The position numbers and the translations under genes are program-made. A stretch of 64,000 nucleotides of DNA. Source: Pigmentiphaga humi (GTDB taxonomy: Bacteria > Pseudomonadota > Gammaproteobacteria > Burkholderiales > Burkholderiaceae_B). The notes below the pieces were generated by a model. It did not search any database and was not told the origin of the DNA. It saw only the letters and a list, made by a program, of their open reading frames with translations. The stretch covers positions 62,001 to 126,000 of the forward strand of contig NZ_UWPJ01000022.1 of the NCBI RefSeq assembly GCF_900606115.1, in the 5' to 3' direction. This document shows, piece after piece, positions 32,578 through 41,980 of this stretch (position 1 is its first letter; each line of letters starts with the position of its first letter).

Positions 32578-33773
32578 GCGATGGCCTCCTGGGGCTGCCG
32601 CGCGCCCGTGATGGCCTGCCGCCGGCTCGCCACCAGTTCGGCCGCATCACGCACCGGCTTGTCCTCGGTGTGAACGTAGTGCATGAACATTGCCACGGTC
32701 TTGTGGCCCGTCAGCTTCATACCTACCTTGGTCGGCACGCCCGAATTGGCAATGTCGGTAGTCGAGCGATGGCGGATGCCGTGCGTACCGACATGCGGAA
32801 CACCGGCGGCCTTGAGCACGCGGCACCAGCCGCCATAGTGCTCGCCAAAGGTCAGGTGCTTGGTCGGGTCGTTGGGCGACGGCAGGACGTAGGGGCAACC
32901 GTCCCGGCGCGGTGCGGTCGAGAACAGCCGATAGGCTTCCGCGCTCATGGGCTTGGAAAGGCCGCCGGTCTTGCTGTCCGGCCACACCACGCGCCGATTC
33001 TCCAGGTCGATCCAGCTCCATTCGAGCGTGCAGATTTCGGAGCGACGACCGGCAAACTCGAATTGCAGGCGGATCGCCAGCGGGATGACGTAGTTCTCCA
33101 GCCCTTCCGCCTCCAGCTTCTCCAGTTGGCGGAAGATCAGCGCCAGCTCGTCGTCCACGATGAGCCGGGTTTCCTCGCCGGGCGGATACATCGGGACGTG
33201 GCGGCACGGGTTCGTGCCGTCCGGGCGGAAGCCCCACACTTCGGCCAGGTTGAACATCTTGCGCAGCACGCCAAAGGCATTGTTCGCCTCGGCCGGCTTG
33301 TAGGCCAGCTTCTCCATCAGCCCGGCAATGTCGGGCCGCTTCACGTCCTGCACCTTCTTAGGGCCGATCAGCGGGACGATACAGCGGTCGATGACCGCCT
33401 GATAGCCGCGCTGCGTGCTGGGCTTGTTGCGCTTTTTGGAGTAGTCCTCCATGAACTTCTTGCACAACGCTTCGACCGTGGGTGCCTTGCGCGCCTCGGC
33501 CTTGGCACCGCCGGGATCGCCGCCCCGGCGAACCTCGGCCAGCCAGTCTTGCGCCATGACGCGGGCCTGCTCCACGGTCAGTTCCCCGAACAGGCCCAGC
33601 GAGGGCTTGCGAGGCTGCCCGGAGTTCGTGCGGTACTGGAGCATGAACACCCGGCGGCCCTTCGGGGTAATCTTGCAGAGGAAGCCGGGCACAACGGTAT
33701 CCCGTAGTTCGATGTCCTTCGCCTGGGGTTGCGCAGACTCTACGGCGGTCTTGGTGAGCTTGATTTTTGCCAT
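32574..33773 (-). CDS. int: Tyrosine recombinase (ICE integrase)
   Basis: This is the site-specific recombinase that integrates and excises the element. The 399-residue protein has an N-terminal arm-binding domain (DUF4102-like, about 5-90), a core-binding domain (about 98-180) and a catalytic domain with Arg243 (AGRRSE), His331 and Arg334 (HGIRH), His357 (TGHKT) and the nucleophile Tyr366 (MHYVHTE). AAGGAG lies 8 bases before the ATG at 33771-33773. The open frame extends 10 codons upstream without a better start. The gene reads into the element from next to the presumed att site. Confidence 0.95.
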   Translation of the reverse strand: MAKIKLTKTAVESAQPQAKDIELRDTVVPGFLCKITPKGRRVFMLQYRTNSGQPRKPSLGLFGELTVEQARVMAQDWLAEVRRGGDPGGAKAEARKAPTVEALCKKFMEDYSKKRNKPSTQRGYQAVIDRCIVPLIGPKKVQDVKRPDIAGLMEKLAYKPAEANNAFGVLRKMFNLAEVWGFRPDGTNPCRHVPMYPPGEETRLIVDDELALIFRQLEKLEAEGLENYVIPLAIRLQFEFAGRRSEICTLEWSWIDLENRRVVWPDSKTGGLSKPMSAEAYRLFSTAPRRDGCPYVLPSPNDPTKHLTFGEHYGGWCRVLKAAGVPHVGTHGIRHRSTTDIANSGVPTKVGMKLTGHKTVAMFMHYVHTEDKPVRDAAELVASRRQAITGARQPQEAIA

Positions 33774-33948
33774 GATGACTCCTTGGAACGACCCGGATTC
33801 CAAGAGCCAGATAGGAGCGGCGCGAGGGCAAACCGGGTCAGATTTCAGAAAGCACCGGCATATGATGGACGCGCGTAAGCTATTGATAAACCTGCTGTAT
33901 CGAGCTGCTGCGCAGTCCAGCGAACTACCGGGCTGGAGTCATCGTCAA

Positions 33949-33956
33949 ACAAAAAA
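33949..33956. other. Candidate attachment-site core of the ICE
   Basis: ACAAAAAA (minus strand TTTTTTGT) fits the TTTTTYRT core I recall for Tn4371-family insertions. It is 176 bases outside the int start, where the element should end, and forms part of the T-run of the adjacent terminator. The other att copy is outside the window, so this is not proven. Confidence 0.4.
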
Positions 33957-33984
33957 ACCCGCCACAAACGAATCTGGCGGGTTT
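33951..33984 (-). terminator. Strong minus-strand terminator at the ICE/chromosome junction
   Basis: A perfect 10-base stem (AAACCCGCCA 33955-33964 with TGGCGGGTTT 33975-33984) continues into seven Ts on the minus strand. It would end transcription of the lytic transglycosylase gene at 34155-35051 and also insulate the element. Confidence 0.85.
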
Positions 33985-34012
33985 CTCAATGACGGCTACG
34001 GCATCTGTTTCG

Positions 34013-34118
34013 ACCCAGGGCGCCGCGGATCCGGCTTTGCCGGTCCGGCGCCGGGCCGCCCCAAGGCGGACCAGGCCCCCTCGGGGGCTGCCGCGTAGCG
34101 GCTGGGGGCTCACCATCC
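34013..34118. repeat. Dispersed chromosomal hairpin repeat, copy A
   Basis: This contains GGATCCGGCTTTGCCGGTCC (34027-34046), a CCGGC/GCCGG hairpin found identically at 41763-41782 and 59867-59886 (both reversed). The flank is GC-rich (CCCAGGGCGCCGC on one side, runs of G/C on the other). Lies between the ICE end and the transglycosylase gene. Confidence 0.8.
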
Positions 34119-34154
34119 TGGGCCCGCGTAAGCGGGTAGGGGTGGGCCTTACAC

Positions 34155-35051
34155 TTACATCACGGCAGGCGAATCCGGCTCGGCACTCTTGACCGACACG
34201 GCCTCGCCTGCGCGCGACGGAATGGGCATGGCGCCGGCGGACTTCGGCGGCGGCGCAAGGTTGGGCAGCTCACCGGACAAGCCCGCGGCCGAAGCCAGCC
34301 TGCGGCGCTCGGCCAGCACCTTGTCGCCATAGGGGCTGGAACCGTCCGGCCCCACGCCCACATACATGCGCAGGCCCACGATCAGCGAGCCGCCGCGTTC
34401 GATGTATTCCTTCAGGATCGCCGCCCCGACCCGGATGTTGGCCACCGGATTCCAGGCCGCCTGCTCGCCGCCGAAAGGCTGGAAACGCTCGACGTGGACA
34501 CGGGTCAGCACCTGCATCAGGCCCTGCGCGCCCACATGGCTTTCGGCAAACGGGTTGAAGCTCGATTCGATGGCGATGATGGCCAACAGCAGCAACGGGT
34601 CGATACCCATTTCCTGGCCCACGCCGTAGGTGGTGGAAATCAGCATCTGGGTGGCTTCGTTCGACACCCGGTACTTGCGGGCGATGTAGCGGCCCAGCGA
34701 TTCGGCCTGGGCCGAGGACACCTTGATGACCGGCAGCTTCTGCGCCAGGTCGCCATTGCCGACGGACCCCAGGAACGACACGGTGCGCTCATGCGACGGC
34801 CGCGCGGGAACCGGCTGCCAGTCCGCAGGCAGGGCATTGAGTTCCGCGGCCGGCGCCTGGGCCACGGCGGGCGCCACGCGCGGCTGTCCGATCTGGGCGC
34901 GCAGATCGGGCACGGACAGGATTGCGATGGCCGCCACCGCGGCGGCCGTTCCTACTATATAGCTGGTAATCGAGCTGGACCACTTCGCCATGACCTGTCG
35001 GACCTGGACGGCGCCCTGCCCGGACGACGAGCGCAATTGCGCGTCGGGCAT
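34155..35051 (-). CDS. Lytic transglycosylase (SLT domain), membrane anchored
   Basis: This is a murein-cleaving enzyme acting in the periplasm. The 298-residue protein has a cytoplasmic N-terminus, one membrane segment (about residues 28-46, ITSYIVGTAAAVAAIAILSV) and an SLT domain (about 130-235). The catalytic Glu lies in LLLAIIAIESSFNPFAESHV, followed by GAQGLMQVL and the NPVANIRVGAAILKEYI signature. A near-perfect ribosome binding site (AGGAGG) precedes the ATG at 35049-35051; about 136 upstream codons of the open frame are non-coding. First chromosomal gene beyond the ICE. Confidence 0.88.
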   Translation of the reverse strand: MPDAQLRSSSGQGAVQVRQVMAKWSSSITSYIVGTAAAVAAIAILSVPDLRAQIGQPRVAPAVAQAPAAELNALPADWQPVPARPSHERTVSFLGSVGNGDLAQKLPVIKVSSAQAESLGRYIARKYRVSNEATQMLISTTYGVGQEMGIDPLLLLAIIAIESSFNPFAESHVGAQGLMQVLTRVHVERFQPFGGEQAAWNPVANIRVGAAILKEYIERGGSLIVGLRMYVGVGPDGSSPYGDKVLAERRRLASAAGLSGELPNLAPPPKSAGAMPIPSRAGEAVSVKSAEPDSPAVM

Positions 35052-35653
35052 GCTTACCTCCTTGCACTGGCGGGCCATAAAAAAACACCGCATCCGGGAA
35101 ACGATGAACACCGGACGTGTTGGCCTCGACCTGCTTGGCTGCACATCGCACCGCTGCCAGGACGACAGCGGTACACCTGCATGGTCGCTATCGTGGATAG
35201 CCTGGGACCATGCCTGTTTCGGGCAGAGGGCGCGAAGCGCCGCTAGAGAACTCCAGTATGGTGGGCGCCCGATGGCCCGTTGAATTCGTCCCGGTGCTGA
35301 TTTGCCGCCCGGCCTTCGTAGGGCTGGTAGGGGCGGCGGCACCGGGCGCACGCTGAAAGTGGGCGGATTGTAGAAACGCGATTCGGTCTGGTCAACCTTA
35401 CATGCGCCCCATTTTGGTGCCGACCGTGGGGAAGCCCGGTCATTGCTATTTTCTATCACTATTGATGAGACCGTATACGGCTACATCAAAATAAGTAAGT
35501 ATTTACTATCACGACGAACGCAGCAGAATATGAAAAAATTGTAAAAAGCGTGGGATCTGTCCGATGTGCTCGTCCATTGCGGGCTTCGGCCGGCCTGTGC
35601 GGCAGCCGGGTTACAGTGGCGATGCTCATGATTGCCGCCAAGGTACTGCCACC
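35052..35653. other. 602-base divergent intergenic region, no gene seen
   Basis: This separates the transglycosylase and ubiD starts. The part from about 35440 to 35550 is AT-rich (for example TAAGTATTTAC near 35492) and probably carries the promoters. No RNA gene or repeat recognised. Confidence 0.5.
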
Positions 35654-37201
35654 GTGAAATACCGCGACCTCCGAGACTTTCTTCGCCAACTCGAAGCCCA
35701 GGGCGATCTCAAGCGCATCGCTACCGAAGTTTCCACGCACCTGGAGATCACCGAGATCAGCGACCGCGTGCTGCGCGCCGGCGGCCCCGCCCTGCTGTTC
35801 GAAAACGCCCGCCAGCCGGGGCGCGGCAAGGCCGCCATGCCGGTGCTCGCCAATTTGTTCGGCACCCCGCGCCGGGTCGCGCTGGGCATGGGCGCGGACG
35901 ATGTCGGGGCGCTGCACGAAGTAGGCGAACTGCTGGCCTCGCTGCGCGAGCCCGAGCCGCCGCGCGGCCTGCGCGACGCGCTGGGCAAGGTGTCCATGCT
36001 GAAGTCCGCGCTGTGGGACATGGCGCCGCGCGAAGTCCGCAACGCCCCGTGCCAGGAAATCGTCATCGAAGGCGACGACGTGGACCTGTCCAGCCTGCCC
36101 ATCCAGCATTGCTGGCCCGGCGACGTCGCCCCGCTGCTGGCGTGGGGCCTGGTGGTCACGCGCGGGCCCAACCGCAAACGGCAAAACCTGGGCATCTACC
36201 GGCAACAGCCCATCGGCCGCAACAAGCTGATCATGCGCTGGCTGTCGCACCGCGGCGGCGCGCTGGATTTCCGCGAACACATGCTGGCCCATCCCGGCCA
36301 GCCCTTTCCGGTGGCGGTGGCGCTGGGCGCGGATCCGGCCACCATCCTGGGCGCCGTGACGCCCGTGCCCGACGCGCTGTCGGAGTACCAGTTCGCGGGC
36401 CTGCTGCGCGGCGGCCGCACCGAGACGGTGCGCTGCCTGGGCAGCACGCTGAGCGTGCCGGCCTCGGCCGAGATCGTGCTGGAGGGCCACTTGTTGCCGC
36501 TCACCGATCCACGCGCGGCCGCGCCCCGGTCGGCCGCCGGCGCGCCGGCGGCGCCGGACACCGGCTACGAGATGGCGCTGGAAGGCCCCTACGGCGACCA
36601 CACCGGCTATTACAACGAGCAGGACTGGTTTCCCGTCTTCACCGTCGAGCGCATCACCATGCGCCGCGACCCCATCTACCACTCCACCTACACCGGCAAG
36701 CCGCCCGACGAACCCGCCGTGCTCGGCGTGGCGCTCAACGAGGTTTTCACGCCGCTGCTGCGCCGGCAATTGCCCGAGATCGTCGATTTCTACCTGCCGC
36801 CCGAAGGCTGCAGCTACCGCCTGGCCATCGTGTCGATCCGCAAGCAGTACGCCGGCCACGCCAAGCGGGTGATGTTCGGAATCTGGAGCGTGCTGCGCCA
36901 GTTCATGTACACCAAGTTCATCGTGGTGGTGGACGAGGAAATCGACGTACGCAATTGGCCGGACGTCGTGTGGGCGATCACCACACGCATGGATCCGGTG
37001 CGCGATACCCTGCTGACCGACCGCACGCCCATCGACTACCTGGATTTCGCCTCGCCGGTTTCAGGCCTCGGCGGCAAGATGGGGCTCGATGCCACCAATA
37101 AATGGCCGGGCGAGACCGACCGCGAATGGGGCCGGCCCATCGAGATGGACCAGGCGGTCAAGCAGCGCGTGGACGATATCTGGCAGGAACTGGGGATCTG
37201 A
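35654..37201 (+). CDS. ubiD: UbiD-family prenylated-FMN decarboxylase
   Basis: This 515-residue cytoplasmic enzyme decarboxylates 3-octaprenyl-4-hydroxybenzoate in ubiquinone synthesis. It starts [20 protein letters not shown], the usual UbiD N-terminus, with GTG at 35654. The prFMN/metal-binding region around [19 protein letters not shown] and the active-site stretch [12 protein letters not shown] are intact. An Ala/Pro-rich insertion (about residues 279-295) interrupts the middle and is probably a surface loop. The longer open frame upstream lacks a ribosome site and family similarity. Confidence 0.95.
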   Translation: MKYRDLRDFLRQLEAQGDLKRIATEVSTHLEITEISDRVLRAGGPALLFENARQPGRGKAAMPVLANLFGTPRRVALGMGADDVGALHEVGELLASLREPEPPRGLRDALGKVSMLKSALWDMAPREVRNAPCQEIVIEGDDVDLSSLPIQHCWPGDVAPLLAWGLVVTRGPNRKRQNLGIYRQQPIGRNKLIMRWLSHRGGALDFREHMLAHPGQPFPVAVALGADPATILGAVTPVPDALSEYQFAGLLRGGRTETVRCLGSTLSVPASAEIVLEGHLLPLTDPRAAAPRSAAGAPAAPDTGYEMALEGPYGDHTGYYNEQDWFPVFTVERITMRRDPIYHSTYTGKPPDEPAVLGVALNEVFTPLLRRQLPEIVDFYLPPEGCSYRLAIVSIRKQYAGHAKRVMFGIWSVLRQFMYTKFIVVVDEEIDVRNWPDVVWAITTRMDPVRDTLLTDRTPIDYLDFASPVSGLGGKMGLDATNKWPGETDREWGRPIEMDQAVKQRVDDIWQELGI

Positions 37202-37218
37202 TCCGGCCGGGCCGGACG

Positions 37219-37244
37219 GCGCAATCCCCGGCGGGGGATTGCGC
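37219..37244. terminator. Hairpin between convergent ubiD and yqjK
   Basis: A perfect 11-base stem GCGCAATCCCC (37219-37229) with GGGGATTGCGC (37234-37244) and a 4-base loop lies between the two stops; it can serve both strands. Confidence 0.75.
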
Positions 37245-37254
37245 AATGGGCCGC

Positions 37255-37626
37255 TCAGCGAGGGTCGGCCCGCGAACCTCGGTCTTGTTTGATGGCGCTC
37301 CAGAGCTTGTAGCCCTGGTAGGCCGCCAGGGCGGCCCCGCCCAGCTTGGCGACACGCCAGATGCCGCGCGGACGGATGCGGGTCAGCAGCATGGATGCCG
37401 CCGACGAGACGAAGGGATAGCGGCGCAGGATGCGCCACGCCTGCATCGCGCTGCCCACGCCGCCGCTGGAGGCCAGCTTTGGCCAGACCGTCTTCAGGAG
37501 CCGGCCGGGCGAAGCCGCGGCCTGGACCTGGTGCAAATGGCTGGCGAACTCCAGCCGCTCGATCGTCGAGCGCGCCAGCAGCAGTTCCTTGCGGGCCTGC
37601 ATGTCGACATGGCGGTGGCGGCTCAT
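37255..37626 (-). CDS. yqjK: YqjK-like protein
   Basis: This 123-residue protein of the YqjK/DUF-type family is found with YqjD and YqjE. The N-terminus (MSRHRHVDMQARKELLLARS) is basic and helical; a weak hydrophobic segment lies at about residues 92-108. The ATG overlaps the yqjE stop (ATGA at 37623-37626). Last gene of the yqjDEK operon; function unknown, envelope- and stress-associated in enterics. Confidence 0.8.
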   Translation of the reverse strand: MSRHRHVDMQARKELLLARSTIERLEFASHLHQVQAAASPGRLLKTVWPKLASSGGVGSAMQAWRILRRYPFVSSAASMLLTRIRPRGIWRVAKLGGAALAAYQGYKLWSAIKQDRGSRADPR

Positions 37627-38027
37627 GGGCGGCTCCGGGATTCGGCGTCGGCAACCGCCGCCAGCATGTCGCGGTCGCGCTGCAGTTCAGCCAAGGTTTC
37701 CTCGAACGCGATGGGCGCCCCGAAAGCCTGGCGCCGCACCATCAGCAGCATGACGAGACCGACCAGCAGGTAGGCCGCGCCCACCAGCGCAATCGCCAAA
37801 TGGCGATATTCGGTATCCCAGAACACCACTACCACCAGCAGCGAGAACATCATCAGGCCCAGGGTCAGGCACAGCAGCGCGGCGAGCGCCACCAGCAGCA
37901 TGCCCATCAGGCGGGATTTTTCCTCGGCCAGTTCGATGGCGACCAGTTCGAGCCGGGTACGCAGGATGCCGACCGACGTGGCAGCCAGCGCCCGGAGCGA
38001 ACGCAGCAGATGCGGAGACTCGGACAC
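37623..38027 (-). CDS. yqjE: YqjE-like membrane protein (holin superfamily III type)
   Basis: This 134-residue inner-membrane protein has two hydrophobic segments (about residues 40-66 and 75-95) and a helical N-terminus (LLRSLRALAATSVGILRTRL). It matches the YqjE/phage-holin-like family. The start is GTG at 38025-38027, 13 bases after the yqjD stop. Middle gene of yqjDEK. Confidence 0.85.
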   Translation of the reverse strand: MSESPHLLRSLRALAATSVGILRTRLELVAIELAEEKSRLMGMLLVALAALLCLTLGLMMFSLLVVVVFWDTEYRHLAIALVGAAYLLVGLVMLLMVRRQAFGAPIAFEETLAELQRDRDMLAAVADAESRSRP

Positions 38028-38040
38028 CGCGCCGCCCCGA

Positions 38041-38352
38041 TCAGCGGCGGCCGTTGACGAGCAGACCGGCCAGGAAGCCGATCGCAGCGCCGATGCCGAT
38101 GGCGCGCCACGGGCTGTCGTGCACGAAATCGTCGGTGGCGCGGGCGGCAGCCTTGCCGCGCTCGAACATCGACTCCTGCACGTCGACCAGCTTTTCGCGG
38201 GCGCGCTTGAGGGACGTCATGGCGCGCTCGCGCAGTTCGACGGCGCGATCGCCCGTGCTCGAGGCCGCCTGTTTGAAAAGGTCTTCGGCGTCGCTCAGCA
38301 CGACCTTGACGTCGGAGAGGAGTTTTTCTTTGCCGGCGTTATTGGTTGTCAT
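38041..38352 (-). CDS. yqjD: YqjD/ElaB-family membrane-anchored protein
   Basis: This 103-residue protein has a long amphipathic helix (about 5-75) and a C-terminal membrane segment (DSPWRAIGIGAAIGFLAGLL). YqjD and ElaB in E. coli bind stationary-phase ribosomes at the inner membrane. The ATG at 38350-38352 has GGGAGC upstream and the MTTNN start is typical. First gene of the operon. Confidence 0.88.
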   Translation of the reverse strand: MTTNNAGKEKLLSDVKVVLSDAEDLFKQAASSTGDRAVELRERAMTSLKRAREKLVDVQESMFERGKAAARATDDFVHDSPWRAIGIGAAIGFLAGLLVNGRR

Positions 38353-38521
38353 GGTCTTGCGCTCCCTGTGTTGTATTGCGGTTGGACGGTTCGATGATAG
38401 CAGCCGATTTCGCATACCGGAACCCTGCAAGAGCTGCGCGCTCCCGCCCGAAACCCGCGCCGCCCGGGCCTGAGCAGCCAGCGGGGCAGGATCGGGTAAC
38501 ACTTGCAACCTCATACTTGCA

Positions 38522-39952
38522 TCATTGCGCCGTCAGCCATGCCACCAGTTTGTCGTGAAAGCCATTGGCCTGCTGCGCCTTCTCGTCGTTGACCAGGCTC
38601 ACCACCGTATAGCGCTGCCCGCTGGCGCCCAGCGCATAGCCGGCCAGCGCGCGGACGTCGCGCAGCGAACCGCTCTTGAGGTGGGCCATGCCCGCCGCCT
38701 CGGAATTGCGCAGGCGCCGCCGGACGGTGCCGTCCACCCCGGAGATCGCCAGCGAGGACACGAATTCCGGCATGACCGGCGAGCGCCACGCCGCGCCCAG
38801 CAGGCGCGCCAGGCTGTCGGCCGAGATCCGGCCATTGCGCGACAGCCCGGAGCCGTTGTCCAGCATCAATTCGGGAAACCGCAGCCCGCGCGCCGCGAGG
38901 ATGTCGTCCACGGCGCGGCCGCCGCTGGCCACGGTGGCCGGCCCGGGCTCGTAGCCGGCGCCCAGCGCCAGCAGCAGCAGGCGCGCCATCACGTTGTTGC
39001 TCAGCTTGTTGATCTGCCGCACCACCTCGGCCATCGGCGCCGAATCGTGGACGGCGAACAGTACCGCGTCGCCCGGCACGCGGCCCTCGCGGACGCGGCC
39101 CTGCATGCTGCCGCCCATTTCCTGCCACAGCACGCGGAACACCGCCTCCGCATGACGAGGCTGGGACAATGCCAGCCGATACAGGCTGAACTCGCCGCAG
39201 CCGCCGGCCACGGTGCCGGACAGCCGCAGCGACACCCCGGACGAGGTCAGGAAGGGTTCGGTCTGGACCGAGGGCGCGCCCGGACAAGCCTGGTCGGACC
39301 ATTTCACCCCGCCTTCGACCTTGACGCCCGGCAGTTGCGGGTCGAGGCTGACGTGCCACTGGCGGGTGCGCGGATCGGGCGTGAACAGCAGACGCACCGC
39401 GCCGAACCCGACCATCCAGGCATCCGGACTGGCGTTATAAGGGCGCGAGGGATCCCCGTCGAAGGCACCGGGATCGATGGCCACCGGCCCGAACACCGAT
39501 CGGTCCACCACCAGCTCCGGGATCCGGCGCACGCCGCGCACGCGCAGTTCGCGCAGCAACTGCCACAGGTCTTCCAGACGGAATTGGGGATCGCCGCTGG
39601 CTCGCAGGTACAGCGGGCCGGACAGCGTACCGTCGGCGCCGATGGTCGTGCCCGGATCCACCAGCAATTGCGTGCGCCACACGTAGGCCGGCCCCAGACT
39701 GTCGAGCGCGGCGAAAGTGGTGACCAGCTTCATGACCGAGGCGGGATTGCGCGGCTGCCCCGCGTTGACGGCAAGCAGCCGCGTGCCGTCCATGCGCTCG
39801 ACCACCAGCGAAAGCGCGCTTTCCGGCAAGCCGGTGGCAGCCCAGGCCGCCGCCAGGTCGGGCGGCAGCGCCTGCGCGCGCGCCCACGCGGCAGGCATGC
39901 ACACCAGGCACCACAACAGGACGACGCGCGCCGCCCTCCCCACGCCGGCCAT
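38522..39952 (-). CDS. dacB: DacB/PBP4 D-Ala-D-Ala carboxypeptidase/endopeptidase
   Basis: This periplasmic penicillin-binding protein of the S13 family trims or opens peptidoglycan crosslinks. The 476-residue protein has a signal peptide (cut near PAAWARAQA). The three active-site motifs are present: SVMK (S-x-x-K, about residue 70), SNN (NKLSNNVMARL) and KSG (HLKSGSLRDV). The ATG at 39950-39952 is chosen because the only upstream start is a TTG without a ribosome site. Isolated gene upstream of the yqj operon. Confidence 0.93.
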   Translation of the reverse strand: MAGVGRAARVVLLWCLVCMPAAWARAQALPPDLAAAWAATGLPESALSLVVERMDGTRLLAVNAGQPRNPASVMKLVTTFAALDSLGPAYVWRTQLLVDPGTTIGADGTLSGPLYLRASGDPQFRLEDLWQLLRELRVRGVRRIPELVVDRSVFGPVAIDPGAFDGDPSRPYNASPDAWMVGFGAVRLLFTPDPRTRQWHVSLDPQLPGVKVEGGVKWSDQACPGAPSVQTEPFLTSSGVSLRLSGTVAGGCGEFSLYRLALSQPRHAEAVFRVLWQEMGGSMQGRVREGRVPGDAVLFAVHDSAPMAEVVRQINKLSNNVMARLLLLALGAGYEPGPATVASGGRAVDDILAARGLRFPELMLDNGSGLSRNGRISADSLARLLGAAWRSPVMPEFVSSLAISGVDGTVRRRLRNSEAAGMAHLKSGSLRDVRALAGYALGASGQRYTVVSLVNDEKAQQANGFHDKLVAWLTAQ

Positions 39953-40095
39953 CCGGCTTCGGCAACGATCCGCGAACGGACCAGCCTGCACTCGACGATG
40001 CTGCAACGCCTATCCCCTATACCCGATCGGCCGCAGACGACGCGGCCGGCACGCTTTGAACAGAGGCTAGAGCATAACGGTTCGCGCCGGCGGGC

Positions 40096-41682
40096 TCAGC
40101 GGTACAGCGAGGTTTCGTAGCGCACCAGCAGATGCTGCATGTCGCCTACGGTGCCCTTGAGCGCTTCGGTCGCCTGCGCGAGCGAAGCAACCGAGGTCGA
40201 CGTGCGCTCGACCTCGTTCGAGATGCCTTCCATACTCTCGGCCACTTCCTTGGAAGCCGACGACTGCTGCATCAGCATGCCGGAGATGTCGCGCGCGCGC
40301 TCCACCACGAGCGAGGAAGAATGGCGCACGCGTTCGAAGAAGCCGGCGCTCTCGCGGATCTGTTCGCCGCTGTACTGCACCGAGGTCACCGCTTCCTGCA
40401 TGGACGTCGACGTCTCGGTGGCGAAGCGGGTAATGGCTTCCAGCGCATGGCCGATGTCGCCGGTGCTGCCCGCCGTGCGGTCCGACAGGGTGCGGACCTC
40501 TTCGGCAACGACACCGAAGCCGCGGCCGTTCTCGCCGGCGCGGGCGGCCTCGATGGCCGCGTTGAGCGACAGCAGGCGGGTCTGGTTGGCGATCTCGCTG
40601 ATGGCCTGGGTCACGCCGGCAATGGTCGAGACCAGGTCGTGCAGCGAGCCGATCTGGGCATTGGTGCGCCCCACCGCCTCGGCCACCGAGTTGGTGCCGC
40701 GCACCGAATCGCCGATCTTGGCCTCGGCGGTATCCACCTCGTTCAGCGCCGATTCGGACAGCGACAGCGCCGTGCCCGTATGCTGCGAAGCCTCGCGGAT
40801 CGCTACGCTCATCTGCTCGACCGCCGCGGCGATGCGCGTCAGGCGGTCGCGCTGCTCGTCGATCACGCCGCGTATGGCCATGATCTCGCCATTGACGCGA
40901 TTGGCGCTGCCATCGACCGCATTCGCCACCTGCAGCACGTCGCAGAGCGTGGAACGCATGTGGATGCGGGTGGATTCGACCCGCATCGGCAGGCCGCCGA
41001 GATCGAACTGGTGCCGACTTTCGACCCGCTCGGACAACCGGCCTTCGCCGATGGCGGCCAGCGCGCTGCCGATGCGCTGCAGCGGCGTGGCGATGCGGAC
41101 CCGCCAAACCGCGGCCAGCGCGGCGATCACGCCGGCCTGGGCCACCAGCCAGCCCCAGTGCGGCAGCAGCCAGCCGCCCAGCGCCACCAGCAGTGTCGCG
41201 ATGGCGCCCGCCGCGCTCCAGGGGCCGGGGCGATGCCACCAGTGCGGCCGGTGCGTGGCCGGAAAACGCGCCTTGCCGGCCGCCATGTCGGCATAGAGCG
41301 CCTCCGTCGCGGCGACCTCGGTCCGGTCGGGCGCGTTGCGCACCGACATATAGCCGACGTGGGCGCCGTTCTCGTGCAGCGGCGTGACGTAGGCCTCGAC
41401 CCAGTAGAAGCCGCCGTCCTTGCAGCGGTTCTTGACCAGGCCGCGCCAGGGCTGGCCGCGCTTGATCGTCTGCCAGAGGTCGGCAAAGGCTTCCACCGGC
41501 ATGTCCGGATGGCGCACGATGTTGTGCGGCTGCCCGACGAGTTCGTCGCGGGCAAAACCGCTGACCTCGACGAATGCCGGATTGGCGTAGGTGATGCGCC
41601 CTTTCAGGTCGGTGGTGGTGACGATCGGGCGGCTTTTCTCGACGAACCGCTCGACCGACGTGACAGGCAGATTCTTGCGCAT
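40096..41682 (-). CDS. aer: Aer-like PAS/methyl-accepting chemotaxis receptor
   Basis: This is an energy- or redox-sensing receptor. The 528-residue protein begins [10 protein letters not shown], then a PAS domain at about residues 18-115 (with [18 protein letters not shown] and the [10 protein letters not shown] end, typical of Aer PAS domains), two adjacent membrane segments at about 150-195, and a C-terminal signalling domain with the tip sequence [20 protein letters not shown]. The ATG at 41680-41682 is chosen on family similarity; an ATG eight codons upstream abuts repeat copy B. No periplasmic sensor domain is present. Confidence 0.92.
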   Translation of the reverse strand: MRKNLPVTSVERFVEKSRPIVTTTDLKGRITYANPAFVEVSGFARDELVGQPHNIVRHPDMPVEAFADLWQTIKRGQPWRGLVKNRCKDGGFYWVEAYVTPLHENGAHVGYMSVRNAPDRTEVAATEALYADMAAGKARFPATHRPHWWHRPGPWSAAGAIATLLVALGGWLLPHWGWLVAQAGVIAALAAVWRVRIATPLQRIGSALAAIGEGRLSERVESRHQFDLGGLPMRVESTRIHMRSTLCDVLQVANAVDGSANRVNGEIMAIRGVIDEQRDRLTRIAAAVEQMSVAIREASQHTGTALSLSESALNEVDTAEAKIGDSVRGTNSVAEAVGRTNAQIGSLHDLVSTIAGVTQAISEIANQTRLLSLNAAIEAARAGENGRGFGVVAEEVRTLSDRTAGSTGDIGHALEAITRFATETSTSMQEAVTSVQYSGEQIRESAGFFERVRHSSSLVVERARDISGMLMQQSSASKEVAESMEGISNEVERTSTSVASLAQATEALKGTVGDMQHLLVRYETSLYR

Positions 41683-41708
41683 AGACTTCTTAAAAAGGTA
41701 GGCCATCC

Positions 41709-41797
41709 GGACCCGCCCCCTATCCGCTTGCGCGGGCTCCCTCGAGAGGAGGCGGCGCTGGCGGACCGGCAAAGCCGGATCCGCGGCGCCCGGGATG
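41709..41797. repeat. Dispersed chromosomal hairpin repeat, copy B
   Basis: This is inverted relative to copy A. The 20-base core lies at 41763-41782; flanks CCGCCCCCTATCCGCTTGCG and GCGGCGCCCGGG match copy A. It sits between the aer-like start and fghA. Confidence 0.8.
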
Positions 41798-41980
41798 GGA
41801 CACGGCTGGCTTCATGCGCTGCGACAGCGTGCAGCGCCGAAGGAAATTCGTCCGATGCATCGTTGTCGGCCAGAAGTCCTAGGAACTTTAGGGGTATTTG
41901 CCGCCGGACCGCGTCGAGAGAAGGCGCCCCTTCCGGAGCGGCGCACTAGAATGCGGGGGAACCACGCAAGAAGGATCCCT

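Larger units (their letters stand above)
1..33956. mobile_element. Tn4371-family integrative and conjugative element (partial, integrase end)
   Basis: The gene order int, radC, DUF932, parB, DUF736, DUF2958, repA, parA, traF, relaxase, traG, trbB-C-D-E is the known backbone of the Tn4371 ICE family. The integrase sits at the right end with its start facing the presumed attachment site. The trb genes run off the left edge, so trbJ, L, F, G, I and the other att site are outside the window. Cargo is seen in two places: 6753-12010 (regulator, exclusion lipoprotein, UspA, SulP, membrane protein) and 27096-31351 (arsenic and chromate resistance). The right boundary is placed at a TTTTTTGT-like core next to the first chromosomal terminator. 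The family call is confident; the exact boundary is inference. Confidence 0.9.

Noticed and set aside
33774-33948. tRNA gene as ICE insertion site
   Set aside because: No cloverleaf-like sequence or tRNA 3' end is seen here; Tn4371-type elements do not normally use tRNA genes.
40132-41949. 605-codon plus-strand open frame
   Set aside because: Antisense to the Aer-like receptor; composition typical of GC-rich shadows.
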